Below, in pieces: positions 1-8,596 of a stretch of 17,500 nt of DNA. The notes under the pieces were generated by a model. The model made no database searches. It was not told the origin of the DNA and saw only the letters and a list, made by a program, of their open reading frames with translations. The translations under genes and the position numbers were made by a program. Source of the DNA: Glandiceps talaboti (taxonomy: Eukaryota; Hemichordata; Enteropneusta; Spengelidae); the NCBI RefSeq assembly GCF_964340395.1, contig NC_135552.1, positions 3,929,701-3,947,200 of the forward strand. The letters are read 5' to 3'. Every line of letters starts with the position of its first letter. Position 1 is the stretch's first letter.

Positions 1-122
1 CAGCAAAGTCTTACTAACACTTATCCATTTCATTGTCTGACATAACAAATATCTTAATAACATTCTTTCTTTAGGGGTGAGATCAGCAGTTCAATGTAGG
101 ATAAAAAAATAAATTCTTTTAC

Positions 123-157
123 GGGGTGGGTGGGTGGGTGGGGGAGTGGGAGTGGGG
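123..157 (+). other. G-quadruplex-prone tract 1
   Basis: Eight runs of three or more G are separated by one or two bases, T or A. This fits the simple rule for a stable intramolecular G-quadruplex with one-base loops on the plus strand. The tract begins directly after the left arm of the inverted repeat. Confidence 0.7.
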
Positions 158-439
158 ATTGAGCTATTTTAGTTCTCATCCTACAAAATCGATTTTACTT
201 TGAATGGATGTTTTGTAAACCTCTATATTTCTTTTAAAAATGTCAAATTGAGAAAAAGGAAGAATTATTGCTATAATAGTAAATGCATGGCATTAAAATA
301 AAGTAAAGTGTCAGCAAAAGAATAATTTTTACTCACTATATACTGGCTTTGTATTCATACACTATATACCGCTACATACTGATTTGAAATTGATTGTGTG
401 GTTTAAAGCAATTTTCAATTTTGACCAATTTAGTTAGAA

Positions 440-501
440 GGGGTGGGGTGGGGTGGGATGGGATGGGGTGGGGTGGGGTGGGTTGGGTGGGGTGGGGGGG
501 G
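440..501 (+). other. G-quadruplex-prone tract 2
   Basis: About twelve runs of three or more G are separated by single T, A or TT spacers, as a degenerate GGGGT pentamer repeat ending in an eight-to-nine-G run. It lies 14 bp before the right arm of the inverted repeat and is G-rich on the same strand as tract 1. Confidence 0.7.
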
Positions 502-564
502 TTCTAAGGCCTATGTATAAGAATTTAGTTTTTTGTCCTACATTGAATTATTAATCTCGCCCCT

Positions 565-1883
565 TACATCATCTGACATGACAACAATTTTACTATCATT
601 GATACATTTTCTTGGCATTGTCTTAGCAGATTGTTGCCAAATTAATTACTTTGTAATAAATTGTTTTCAGCAGATACTTGCCAATTCGTATACATTGTAG
701 CAAGTTGTCCTATTTTCAGGCATATCAATGGATTCAAAAGTTTTTTTACAAATTTTGTTCAATTTTTGTCATGACGGACGATAACAGTGTACCGAGATAT
801 TTTTCGAGTCACACAAAGGCAGTGTTAGCAAGAATTTTGTTGATCCTGGCGACGTTTCGTTTCTACTCTACTGGTTTCCACGGTACAGTATTAAGAATAC
901 CGCGTTGAAGCGAGGCTTGTCCCAATATTCAGAACAATTTACACAGTATTATCGACGAATACGATTTAATGGAGGGAAAATGTCTGTCTTGCGGGTTTTA
1001 ACTTTTTATTATAGAATAAACACTTTTATAAAAACCTAATAACGCGAAGTATTCATATCCGTGTTATTATCGTGGTTAGAATGAAATATTCTATGCCACG
1101 AGTACCGTCTGCACGAGAAAATTGATCGAGACAAAAGCGTTTGATTTCGATGATTTTGCATAATGCACCATTTTACAATGTTGGCCATACTTATGCACAT
1201 TCCATTAAGCAATTAAGAATTTTACATATTCATCTTTTTCTTGTTCATAAACAAATAGCTTTTTATACACAAGATTTAAAAGAGAGCTCTTATTGTAATT
1301 TTAGATCGACTTAGTATAGAGTATTTCTATGGACTCAGCTTTAATGTATTTTCAAATTGATTGGCAGACGGAGGGAGAATTGAAAAAAAAATGTTAAAAG
1401 GAATCGAGTAGATCGTCTAAGACTTTTATACGTCTGCTATGGTTACTCAGAGTACATTTATCTTCAACTATTAATATGTGCGTTTATAAAATGAAGCCGA
1501 AAGAGTCAAATCAAGAATTTGCTTTCTTAATTTCTACTGTTTTTCACTGTACCACTTATTTTAAAATGCATAGTGACAGAACTTCGAGACATAACGAGAA
1601 AATTGGAATAAATGTATCCGTGTAACCCTAGACGGTTAGACACTGTGTCATTTATCGTATTATACAAAGTAGGTCATTGCTCTCTAAGACTGTTATATGT
1701 CTACCAATGCTTCCGTACAACCTCTTAAAAGCTTTCCATGTATATTAGGAAGTAAATCAAGGACAATTGTGAAACGTTCTGAACGGATTCTTGAAATACA
1801 ATACAATATAATGAAAAGAAATTGAAGTGTACGTACAGCCAACCATATATCCAACCAACCAACCAACCATCTAACCATTCATT
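565..1883. other. Gene-free stretch, nothing recognised
   Basis: AT-rich unique-looking sequence. The longest plus-strand frame (about 678-908) has no recognisable domain and no convincing splice signals. A short CAAC tetramer run sits at about 1850-1868 next to the ACAT array. I see no RNA gene or mobile-element signature. Confidence 0.6.
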
Positions 1884-2093
1884 CACATACATACATACAT
1901 ACATGTACACACACATACATACATACATACATACATACATACATACATACATACATACATACAAACATTCATACATACATACATACATACATACATACAT
2001 ACATACATGTACACACACATACATACATACATACATACATACATACATACATACATACATACATACATACATACATACATACATACATACATA
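1884..2093. repeat. (ACAT)n microsatellite with internal higher-order copy
   Basis: An almost pure ACAT tetranucleotide array of about 210 bp. An interrupting block (ACATGT followed by a short AC run) occurs at 1901 and again at 2005, exactly 104 bp or 26 units apart. This indicates one segmental duplication inside the array. Open frames across it read as Tyr/Val/Cys/Met or Ile/His/Thr/Tyr periodic peptides and are not genes. Confidence 0.95.
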
Positions 2094-2177
2094 GGAGTGC
2101 AAAAGTAATGAATAGAACAGTCCTGATAAATAAATTCAATCCTGACGTTTCGAGTGAATATTCTTTTACAAAGGATA
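2094..2177 (-). repeat. Dispersed repeat copy with hammerhead-variant-like core
   Basis: Read on the minus strand, this segment contains TCGAAACGTC followed by AGGAT. The five bases ATCCT just upstream of the core can pair with AGGAT as an open stem I. The following 49 bases match the plus-strand copy ending at 6034 at about 36 of 49 positions without gaps, ending in TTACTTTTGCAcTCC. GAAA followed by CGTC is the 3' half of a hammerhead core with a very short stem III. The 5' half (TTGTAAAAGA) departs from CTGANGA. Hammerhead variants of this general kind are known from Penelope-like retroelements. Catalytic activity of this copy is doubtful. Confidence 0.5.
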
Positions 2178-2563
<386 letters not shown>

Positions 2564-2570
2564 TGAATTA

Positions 2571-2571
<1 letters not shown>

Positions 2572-2639
<68 letters not shown>
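2572..2639. repeat. (TA)n followed by (CA)n microsatellite
   Basis: A TA run to 2629 passes directly into a CA run. It lies 12 bp after the CT array, making a compound CT/TA/CA satellite. Confidence 0.95.
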
Positions 2640-3285
2640 TACATATATAAATCTTAAATATGCGAAAGGTAAGAATTCATGATATTACACGTTAAGTGTC
2701 AAGGTGACGTTGACTTCTGGACTTGTTTACCGCGAAGGAAACGAGTCAAAGTTGTATTGTTTCATAATCCTGTAACTTTATTGAAACAAATAGAAAGACA
2801 TGGACAAATCATATACATCAGCAGTGCCCAATGTGCCAGTATAGGGTTTTCTATGCATATGTGTCCAGTCATTACAACCATAGTTTCCACGGTCCACGTT
2901 TGCTTTCCAGACTACAAATCGATAACGGCAATAAATTAATATTACGTAGTCAAAGCAACACTGCAAGTACATAGACTACAGTATTAGCAGTGCAGAAATA
3001 GTGAAACAATACAATTACTTATAAATACACCATTTCCACAGATTTTAAAACTTTTCGAATACATGTACACCATTCAACAAGCGATTTCTTATTGGTGTAA
3101 TCGATACATTATGTTTCAATCAATGGCAAATATAAACTAATTGCCGCAATTTCAGTGTAACCAAAAACATTTGTTGTTTGTTATTGATTCATCTCAATTA
3201 GTGTAAACCACCCAAAGCAAGACAGAGATTAGACAATAAACTACGTCGTGTTGTCAGGCTTCTAATAGCGTGGTGCGAATGTCGT
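2640..3285. other. Gene-free stretch
   Basis: Mixed-composition DNA. An 86-codon plus-strand frame starts with ATG at 2679 and ends at 2939, with no domain I recognise and no obvious splice donor or acceptor. Frames of this length are expected by chance in this amount of sequence. Not called as a gene. Confidence 0.5.
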
Positions 3286-3520
3286 AGATTCGAATGTTGT
3301 AGAATGAATGTCGAATGGCACGAATGTTGTAGAATGAATGTCGAATGGCACGAATGTTGTAGAATGAATGTCGAATGGTACGAATGTTGTAGAATGAATG
3401 TCGAATGGCACGAATGTTGTAGAATGAATGTTGAATGGCACGAATGTTGTAGAATGAATGTCGAATGGCACGAATGTTGTAGAATGAATGTTGAATGGCA
3501 CGAATGTTGTAGAATGTCAT
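3286..3520. repeat. 30-bp minisatellite, seven full copies
   Basis: The 30-bp unit from 3301 to 3510 repeats seven times with only single-base variants (GGTA in copy 3; GTTGAATGG in copies 5 and 7), plus partial copies at both ends. Copies 4-7 alternate TCG/TTG and so form a 60-bp higher-order unit. The unit contains several GAATG pentamers, suggesting it grew from a simpler repeat. Because 30 is divisible by three, open frames of 10-residue repeats appear on both strands. They have no credible start, domain or flanking exon and are not called as protein. Confidence 0.95.
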
Positions 3521-3636
3521 AGAATCTTTAATAAAAACGTAGACTCGGAGGTATATGGGTTGTTGAGATGGCGATGGTCGACTTCACTATCACAGAAAGA
3601 GTATCGACCAGATAGAAGAAATAACTGCGAATATAT

Positions 3637-3902
3637 CATTCATTCATTCATTCATTCATTCATTCATTCATTCATTCATTCATTCATTCATTCAGTCAGT
3701 CAGTCAGTCAGTAAATCACTCACTGACTCACTCACTCACTCACTCACTCACTCACTGACTCACTGACTGACTGACTGACTGACTGACTGACTGACTGACT
3801 GACTGACTGACTGACTGACTGACTGACTGACTGACTGACTGACTGACTGACTGACTCACTCACTCACTCACTCACTCACTCACTCACTCACTCACTCAAT
3901 AA

Positions 3903-3942
<40 letters not shown>

Positions 3943-3976
3943 ACCAACCAACCAACCAACCAACCAACCAACCAAC
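3637..3976. repeat. Compound tetranucleotide array
   Basis: Consecutive blocks differ mostly by one base: CATT (about 3637-3693), CAGT, CACT/GACT mixtures, a long GACT block (about 3764-3855), CACT (to about 3897), CAGC (about 3903-3941), then CAAC to 3976. It ends about 19 bp beyond the splice donor of the minus-strand exon (GT at 3995-3994), so it lies at the very start of that intron. In the pre-mRNA it would read as GUUG repeats, then GCUG repeats, then GAGU/AGUC repeats. Confidence 0.95.
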
Positions 3977-3995
3977 GAATCAATCCTCATCATAC

Positions 3996-4374
3996 CTTGT
4001 TGATATCGCCAGTGTTGACATCACCATCATATTTATCATCGTGACCGGCAGCTCTGACTCCAGATTCGTTGCTTTTGATCGGAAGCTCCTTAGCAATTAA
4101 CATATTGACATTTCCATTTCTTGAAATTTGTCCGTTTCTACTAAAATTGGAATGTGTATTTTTCGAAAGTGACACACCTTTCTCCGTCAGAAAATGGCGG
4201 TAGTTAGACTGTGGGTCATTCCGTAAGCTCGGAAGTTTTTGTCCTGGATATTCGTTACTAAGAAACATCGATGAATGAGCATACAGCGATAACAAGATGA
4301 TATCAAAAGTAACCCAAAACAACGATGTCAGAATAATCGTTCTTCTTGTCTTAGTCCGATAACAAATAAACATC
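3996..4374 (-). CDS. N-terminal exon of a type II Golgi membrane protein, probably a polypeptide GalNAc-transferase (partial gene)
   Basis: The exon encodes 126 residues from ATG at 4373-4371. A good acceptor (pyrimidine-rich tract ending TTTTCAG, AG at 4376-4375) lies one base before the ATG, and a donor (AAG then GTATGA at 3995) follows codon 126, giving a phase 0 intron. Residues 1-11 are short and basic, residues 12-31 form one membrane helix, and the remainder is a polar stem rich in Ser, Asn and Lys with two N-glycosylation sequons (NFS, NES). The helix has the pattern TSLxWVxxDxxLL seen at the N-terminus of pp-GalNAc-transferases, Golgi enzymes that start mucin-type O-glycosylation. 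This is the basis of the call. No catalytic domain lies in the window, so the following exons must be left of position 1. The first in-frame ATG is 4373; a stop lies upstream. Another type II glycosyltransferase remains possible. Confidence 0.6.
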
Positions 4375-4376
4375 CT

Positions 4377-4815
4377 GAAAATCAGCAAAAGATTTATATA
4401 TACATAGGACAATCTAATTCATAGACAAACAACATAGCCGATGAATGAAATGGAAATCTTGAAATGGAAATCGTTCGATCGTTCGTTGCCAAGTCTGACT
4501 TTTGTCCACAACAGGCAGTATTGCACGGGTAACTGGTCGATTTACCAATAAAATGAACTGTCTCTTGAAGTAATAATCAATTCCAGTGTTCCTAACGACA
4601 TCGGATAGAATTGTACACCATGAAGCATATCTCATCCGACCTGTCCCGCAAAAATCAGTATAGCTCCATTCCATGGCATACATTGTAAGCTGGACAAATC
4701 TGCGCATGTGTCAGTTCCGGCACCTTAACAGGTGTTCGTGTCACAATTGTTTTGTAATTCATGGATTGGCATATTGTGGTTATAGATGATCAATATATAG
4801 GCAGTGCTTTGTGAA
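4377..4815. other. Upstream flank of the minus-strand exon
   Basis: By the acceptor at 4376-4375 this is intronic or 5' flanking DNA of the minus-strand gene, and its 5'-UTR exon was not located. A 97-codon minus-strand frame (4414-4707) is separated from the exon by a stop, has no recognisable domain and is not called. Confidence 0.5.
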
Positions 4816-4924
4816 GTATGTATGTATGTATGTATGTATGTATGTATGTATGTATGTATGTATGTATGCATGCATGCATGCATGCATGCATGCATGTATG
4901 TATGTATGTATGTATGTATGTATG

Positions 4925-4955
<31 letters not shown>

Positions 4956-4986
4956 TAAGCTTATGTATGTATGTATGTATGTATGC
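4816..4986. repeat. (TATG)n / (TGCA)n microsatellite
   Basis: TATG array with an internal TGCA block at about 4866-4897 and an AATAAGCT interruption near 4953. The TGCA block is self-complementary and could extrude as a hairpin. Confidence 0.95.
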
Positions 4987-5192
4987 ATGAGCACGTACGT
5001 ACGTATTTATGTACGTACCCTTGCATATGTAGATCAATGTAATGTCTTCATATATGTTGCATACATGTACGTGTGAATGCATATAACCATCAATCATTCA
5101 ATCAAATCAATAACCAAAGCGAAAAGTACGATGCTAATGTATTGAGAATGGTCGCGTTGCGTTGATATATAGACTGTACTCACATAGCCAGG

Positions 5193-5238
5193 CATCATAA
5201 TGGAAACAGCAAGGCCATCATAACTGAAACTGCAAGGC
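5193..5238. repeat. 23-bp tandem duplication
   Basis: Units 5193-5215 and 5216-5238 match at 20 of 23 positions. Both end in GCAAGGC. Confidence 0.85.
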
Positions 5239-5418
5239 CGGTGGAAACACGAATCAGTCGTTAATTTGCCCGCATAGTATTATTTTTATTGCTGTTGTCG
5301 TTATTATCATTAATTAACTATCATACATTAACATTAAATATCTGTAAATAATAAACAGGACTTGTCGTCACTTGTTTGTCACATTGTAGTTGATATAGCT
5401 AGTAGAATTCTACTGTAT

Positions 5419-5502
5419 TAGTATCTACAGTGGTCGCCACATCAATTCTAATTAACGTTATAGTATCTACAATGGTCGCCACATCAATTCTAATTAACGT
5501 TA
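5419..5502. repeat. 42-bp tandem duplication
   Basis: Units 5419-5460 and 5461-5502 differ at one position (CAGTGG versus CAATGG). The near identity implies a recent duplication. Confidence 0.95.
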
Positions 5503-5957
5503 TAATAACTAATTATACCTGTTCTGAGTTTTCTATCGCGATGGATTATGTATTTTCAGTTACTTCCTTTTTATTCAAAACATTGTTGCTATGATACCGT
5601 GCATGGAAACAATTTCTCATTGTATAGTCTTCTGTACCAATGCATGGACAGGATACTTGCACAACAGATCATAGAACATGATATGTCATCTTATTGCAAA
5701 AAAAAAAACCAATATCATACCATTGAACCAGCTATCATCGCATCGCATCACGTCACATCATATCACATCACATTGCATAACTATTAGAATTCAAACTTTG
5801 ACCAGCACATACAATCACATTACACCAGATCCCACCAGGAAATAAATAGACAAATGCAGCCTCTGTATATGAATATTTTATAGTTTATTTGAACTGTATA
5901 CGGGTTTTAGTATACAGATATTCATAAGACAGTTTCCCCACGTTTATCGTACATATG

Positions 5958-6034
5958 CCCTTTTGACAGAGTGTCGAAACGTCAAGGATTATACTGATTG
6001 ATAAAGACTGTATCAATTATTACTTTTGCATTCC
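5958..6034 (+). repeat. Second dispersed repeat copy with hammerhead-variant-like core
   Basis: The plus-strand counterpart of the repeat at 2094-2177. It holds GTCGAAACGTC (5973-5983) followed by AAGG, which can pair with CCTT at 5959-5962 as stem I. TTGACAGAGTGTC can form a small GAC/GTC hairpin in place of stem II. The 49 bases after the cleavage-site position align gaplessly with the other copy and end in TTACTTTTGCATTCC. Two diverged copies in opposite orientation within 4 kb show a dispersed family, most likely a Penelope-like-element terminal repeat. The core deviates from CTGANGA, so activity is uncertain. Confidence 0.5.
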
Positions 6035-6132
6035 ACAACGTAATGTTGTTATCACTTCCAGCATGAATGGATGTGTGGTGGCGCCATAACGATGCTAGTG
6101 TGTACAAATTCAATACTAACTACTGTCATAGC

Positions 6133-6157
6133 TCTCCTCCTTCTTCTTCTTCTTCTT
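6133..6157. repeat. (CTT)n short microsatellite
   Basis: Short CTC/CTT trinucleotide run. It produces a spurious poly-Arg peptide on the minus strand. Confidence 0.9.
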
Positions 6158-6246
6158 AAAGAGATCGTTATTGATACTGAGTTGATAGAATAATATGTGT
6201 ACGAATACGGAATCAAGTTTTGTATATCAATAAATAAATGGTCAGT

Positions 6247-6274
6247 ACTATAGGAATTAAAGAAATTATTCTTT
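6247..6274. repeat. Triplicated 22-28-bp motif, copy 1
   Basis: The 28-bp string starting ACTATAGGAATTAAAGAAAT and ending ATTCTTT at 6247-6274 recurs identically at 6562-6589. Its first 22 bases recur at 7431-7452. Copies 1 and 3 also share GT just before. Here it is preceded by GGTCAG, resembling the ribozyme-side flank of copy 2. Confidence 0.85.
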
Positions 6275-6420
6275 AAATTCATTTTAACAATTGACACAAT
6301 CACAGGGAGTTCAGGAACATTGTTGCAAAAAACAAACAAAATATATATAAACAAACATAAACGTATACAAACAAACAAAATGTGCATGAGTAAATGAAAG
6401 TAACATTTTAAACTCATGTA

Positions 6421-6424
<4 letters not shown>

Positions 6425-6491
<67 letters not shown>
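6425..6491. repeat. (TA)n microsatellite
   Basis: Pure TA run that abuts the outer end of the 6490-6666 hairpin. Confidence 0.95.
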
Positions 6492-6495
<4 letters not shown>

Positions 6496-6520
6496 TTGGT
6501 AGTACTGGAACTCTTTCTTG

Positions 6521-6563
6521 GTTGTAACTCGGAGTTTCACGCATAGTGCGATCGTCAGACAAC
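6521..6563 (-). ncRNA. Type I hammerhead ribozyme motif, minimal form, left arm
   Basis: Read on the minus strand: stem I strand GUUGU (6563-6559), core CUGACGA (6558-6552), stem II with CGCA/UGCG pairing and a CUA loop (6551-6539), core GAAA (6538-6535), a three-pair stem III closed by a CCG loop, then the cleavage triplet GUU ending at 6526, and ACAAC (6525-6521), which pairs fully with GUUGU. All invariant hammerhead core bases are present. Oddities: a U-U apposition where stem II normally begins with G-C, and a very short stem III, as in the Penelope-associated ribozymes reported to act as dimers. Self-cleavage is inferred, not shown. Confidence 0.65.
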
Positions 6564-6592
6564 TATAGGAATTAAAGAAATTATTCTTTCGA

Positions 6593-6635
6593 GTTGTCTG
6601 ACGATCGCACTATGCGTGAAACTCCGAATTACAAC
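6593..6635 (+). ncRNA. Type I hammerhead ribozyme motif, right arm, damaged stem III
   Basis: Same design as the left-arm copy on the opposite strand: GUUGU (6593-6597), CUGACGA (6598-6604), stem II (6605-6617), GAAA (6618-6621), stem III and loop to 6629, predicted cleavage after U6630, ACAAC (6631-6635). Base 6628 is A instead of G, so the middle pair of the three-pair stem III is lost and the triplet becomes AUU. This is the only difference between the arms and probably weakens cleavage. The same stretch is also open as a roughly 30-codon frame from 6597 to TAG at 6687-6689. That may be chance or a remnant of an element's reading frame. Confidence 0.6.
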
Positions 6636-6683
6636 CAAGAAAGAGTTCCAGTACTACCAAAACTATTACGCTCTGCCACTGCG

Positions 6684-6875
<192 letters not shown>

Positions 6876-6893
6876 AGTTCTAACGTGTGTGTG

Positions 6894-6895
<2 letters not shown>

Positions 6896-6973
<78 letters not shown>
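6896..6973. repeat. (TA)n microsatellite flanked by GT/AC
   Basis: TA run entered from GTGTGTGTATATAC and leaving into ACACACAC, so the edges are also an inverted pair. Confidence 0.95.
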
Positions 6974-6983
<10 letters not shown>

Positions 6984-6990
6984 TGTAAAT

Positions 6991-7090
6991 ATGTACATAC
7001 GGGTCAGTATACTATTGAAATAATATACTATTTTTCTTTATTACTCACGAGTATATCATATTTCAATAGCATACAGGCCCGTATGTACAT
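6991..7090. repeat. Third hairpin: imperfect 32-bp inverted repeat
   Basis: 6991-7022 pairs with 7059-7090, with three mismatches in the 30-bp core. A two-base bulge allows GATATAC-type pairing to continue into the spacer. It is the third successive foldback in this TA-rich block. Confidence 0.8.
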
Positions 7091-7154
7091 GTACATATAG
7101 ATATCTATTCATAATATTTTCATTTACTCATGCATATTGTGCTTATTTGTGTAT

Positions 7155-7255
<101 letters not shown>

Positions 7256-7430
7256 TTGATACGGATATTACTAAACAATTACTAACAAAGTCTATGGATT
7301 AATGCATGTTCTTTATTTACCTTCTAATTCATTCTACAGTTCCTTATGATCACATGACTATTTTACTTTTGTTCGGACATACGTAGTTAATTTGCTAGTA
7401 ATCGTGTGTTTGTCATAGCTTGAAGAAGGT

Positions 7431-7449
7431 ACTATAGGAATTAAAGAAA

Positions 7450-7452
<3 letters not shown>
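7431..7452. repeat. Triplicated motif, copy 3
   Basis: 22 bases identical to the start of copies 1 and 2, here running straight into a TA microsatellite. The junction suggests a repeat end inserted at or giving rise to TA DNA. Confidence 0.85.
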
Positions 7453-7454
<2 letters not shown>

Positions 7455-7539
<85 letters not shown>

Positions 7540-7600
7540 CTGTGTCTGTGTCTCCTGTCTCTCTGTCTGTGTCTCCTGTGTCTCTGTGTATGTGTCAATC
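7455..7600. repeat. (TA)n, (GT)n, then degenerate CT/GT-rich tract
   Basis: TA to 7513, GT to 7539, then an imperfect TCTGTGTC-type tract to about 7600. Overlapping open frames here are low-complexity artefacts. Confidence 0.9.
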
Positions 7601-8568
7601 TGTGTATTTATTTATGTATTACGGTTCCTGCGCTTTGGTACAATTAAGGTCGGCAAACAGACCGAGTTCGCCTATTTTGCGAAACTTTCAGAAAGGGAAC
7701 TACATGTAAGAGTCTATAGTGAAGACAACAGGTTACATTCAGACTTGGGTCATTGAAATACTAGTAGTAAGATTATACTGTTTGGATGAAATTTTACACT
7801 GAGTGTAGATATTCATCAAGACAGCAATCAGTCAAAGTTTATCCAAAAGCAAGGATAACATGCTTATTATCTCATCCGCGGATCGGAGAAAACAAGTCTT
7901 TGTTTTTACAAACTTTTTTATATACTTGTAATATATGTATACGTATAAACAGTTTGGGTAATTTGGGTTTTGTTTACTTGCAAGAGAGGAAACAATTTTG
8001 TAATCTTTTATTGGATGGGTGATACATATGAAATCTTAACATTGTTTCTGGTAAAATATTCGGGATACTTGTCAGGCAGGTAAAAGTATCTAGTCTTGCA
8101 GAAAGATCTTAGATGCTCTAAGAGTTGCTGTATAAAGCTGAAATGTAATCGTTGGTAATGAGGACCTCGAGCTCTGTCTGGGCGCAGCCCTTCGCGCTAG
8201 CGCCCTCAGTAGCGACTTTGGTCGGCTTTACAGTAAGCAGAATAACCCGAGGGATATATAGCAGCCAGACTAGTGAAACTCAATGTGTTACATACAACAT
8301 ACGGGAAAAGTAGTATTTTGTTTACAGGATGCTCTCAAACTTTGGCAATGTAACAAGAATAATCGTCATTAGGATGGCCTTAGTTAATTTTCTATGTTTT
8401 TCATGACCTCACCGCCCCTATTATATATTTCTTCAGTTTTGGGAAATTATTTTAAAAAATCGACGCCCTTCACGGCAGGATTAGGCAACACTTACGACGT
8501 CGTTGATTGTAAGACGGCGACTCTGCTAGTAGCGTGTATCTGAGCGAAACTAATAGTTAATCGGTTCG
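7601..8568. other. Gene-free stretch with a small CpG-richer patch
   Basis: No credible coding exon. At about 8165-8240 the sequence is GC-richer than its surroundings and includes the 10-bp palindrome GCGCTAGCGC. TATATAG at about 8255 follows. A promoter is conceivable, but no exon downstream supports it. Confidence 0.4.
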
Positions 8569-8569
8569 A

Positions 8570-8596
8570 TTGTAATGTAGGGTTCCTACATTACAA
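8570..8596. repeat. Perfect 12-bp hairpin with 3-base loop
   Basis: TTGTAATGTAGG at 8570-8581 is exactly complementary to 8585-8596 with a GTT loop. No poly-U run follows on either side and it is not tied to any gene. Confidence 0.8.

Larger units (their letters stand above)
73..564. repeat. Old inverted repeat enclosing two G-rich tracts
   Basis: The 49-bp arm at 73-121 is the reverse complement of 516-564 at 41 of 49 positions, without gaps. Most of the differences are transitions, which suggests an old duplication. The roughly 395-bp interior holds G-rich tracts next to both arms, both G-rich on the plus strand. No transposase or coding frame is visible inside. A decayed foldback or MITE-like element is possible, but no target-site duplication was identified. 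Confidence 0.7.
4987..5957. other. Gene-free stretch with small tandem duplications
   Basis: AT-rich DNA without a credible coding frame. It contains a 23-bp and a 42-bp tandem duplication (listed separately) and a degenerate CATCA/CATCG pentamer run at about 5734-5775. Confidence 0.6.
6490..6666. repeat. Near-perfect 75-bp inverted repeat carrying two ribozymes
   Basis: Arm 6490-6564 is complementary to 6592-6666 at 74 of 75 positions. The 27-bp spacer 6565-6591 has its own AAAGAA/TTCTTT inverted repeat. The one mismatch is 6528 (C) against 6628 (A). Each arm contains a hammerhead core, so transcription from either strand could yield one ribozyme. The right-hand copy continues to about 6722 and again appears inverted at 6837-6875, so the hairpin is two head-to-head copies of a longer repeat. 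Confidence 0.95.

Noticed and set aside
610-640. TGTCTTAGCAGATTG shared between about 619 and 6695
   Set aside because: A 15-base match is borderline by chance over this window and no flanking similarity extends it.
678-908. Plus-strand frame with a hydrophobic stretch
   Set aside because: The start is not ATG; the internal ATG (770) gives about 45 residues. No domain or clear splice sites, and a length expected by chance.
2679-2939. 86-codon ATG frame of non-repetitive sequence
   Set aside because: No family recognised and no splice context. Frames this long are expected several times in six frames of 17.5 kb.
3286-3520. Regularly spaced repeats that might suggest a CRISPR array
   Set aside because: The units are contiguous 30-mers with no unique spacers. 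It is a minisatellite in eukaryotic DNA.
4414-4707. 97-codon minus-strand frame just upstream of the glycosyltransferase-like exon
   Set aside because: A stop separates it from the exon, and the splice acceptor at 4376-4375 makes it intron or flank. No domain is seen.
6991-7090. A further hammerhead in the third hairpin
   Set aside because: ATTGAAATA is present but no CTGANGA-like string lies in register on either strand.
8240-8300. TATATAG with GC-rich upstream DNA as a promoter
   Set aside because: No downstream exon or transcript evidence. TATA-like strings are common in this AT-rich DNA.
8500-8560. GCGAAACTAATAG as another hammerhead-like core
   Set aside because: The upstream CTGCTAG does not fit CTGANGA, and no stem I pairing is found.
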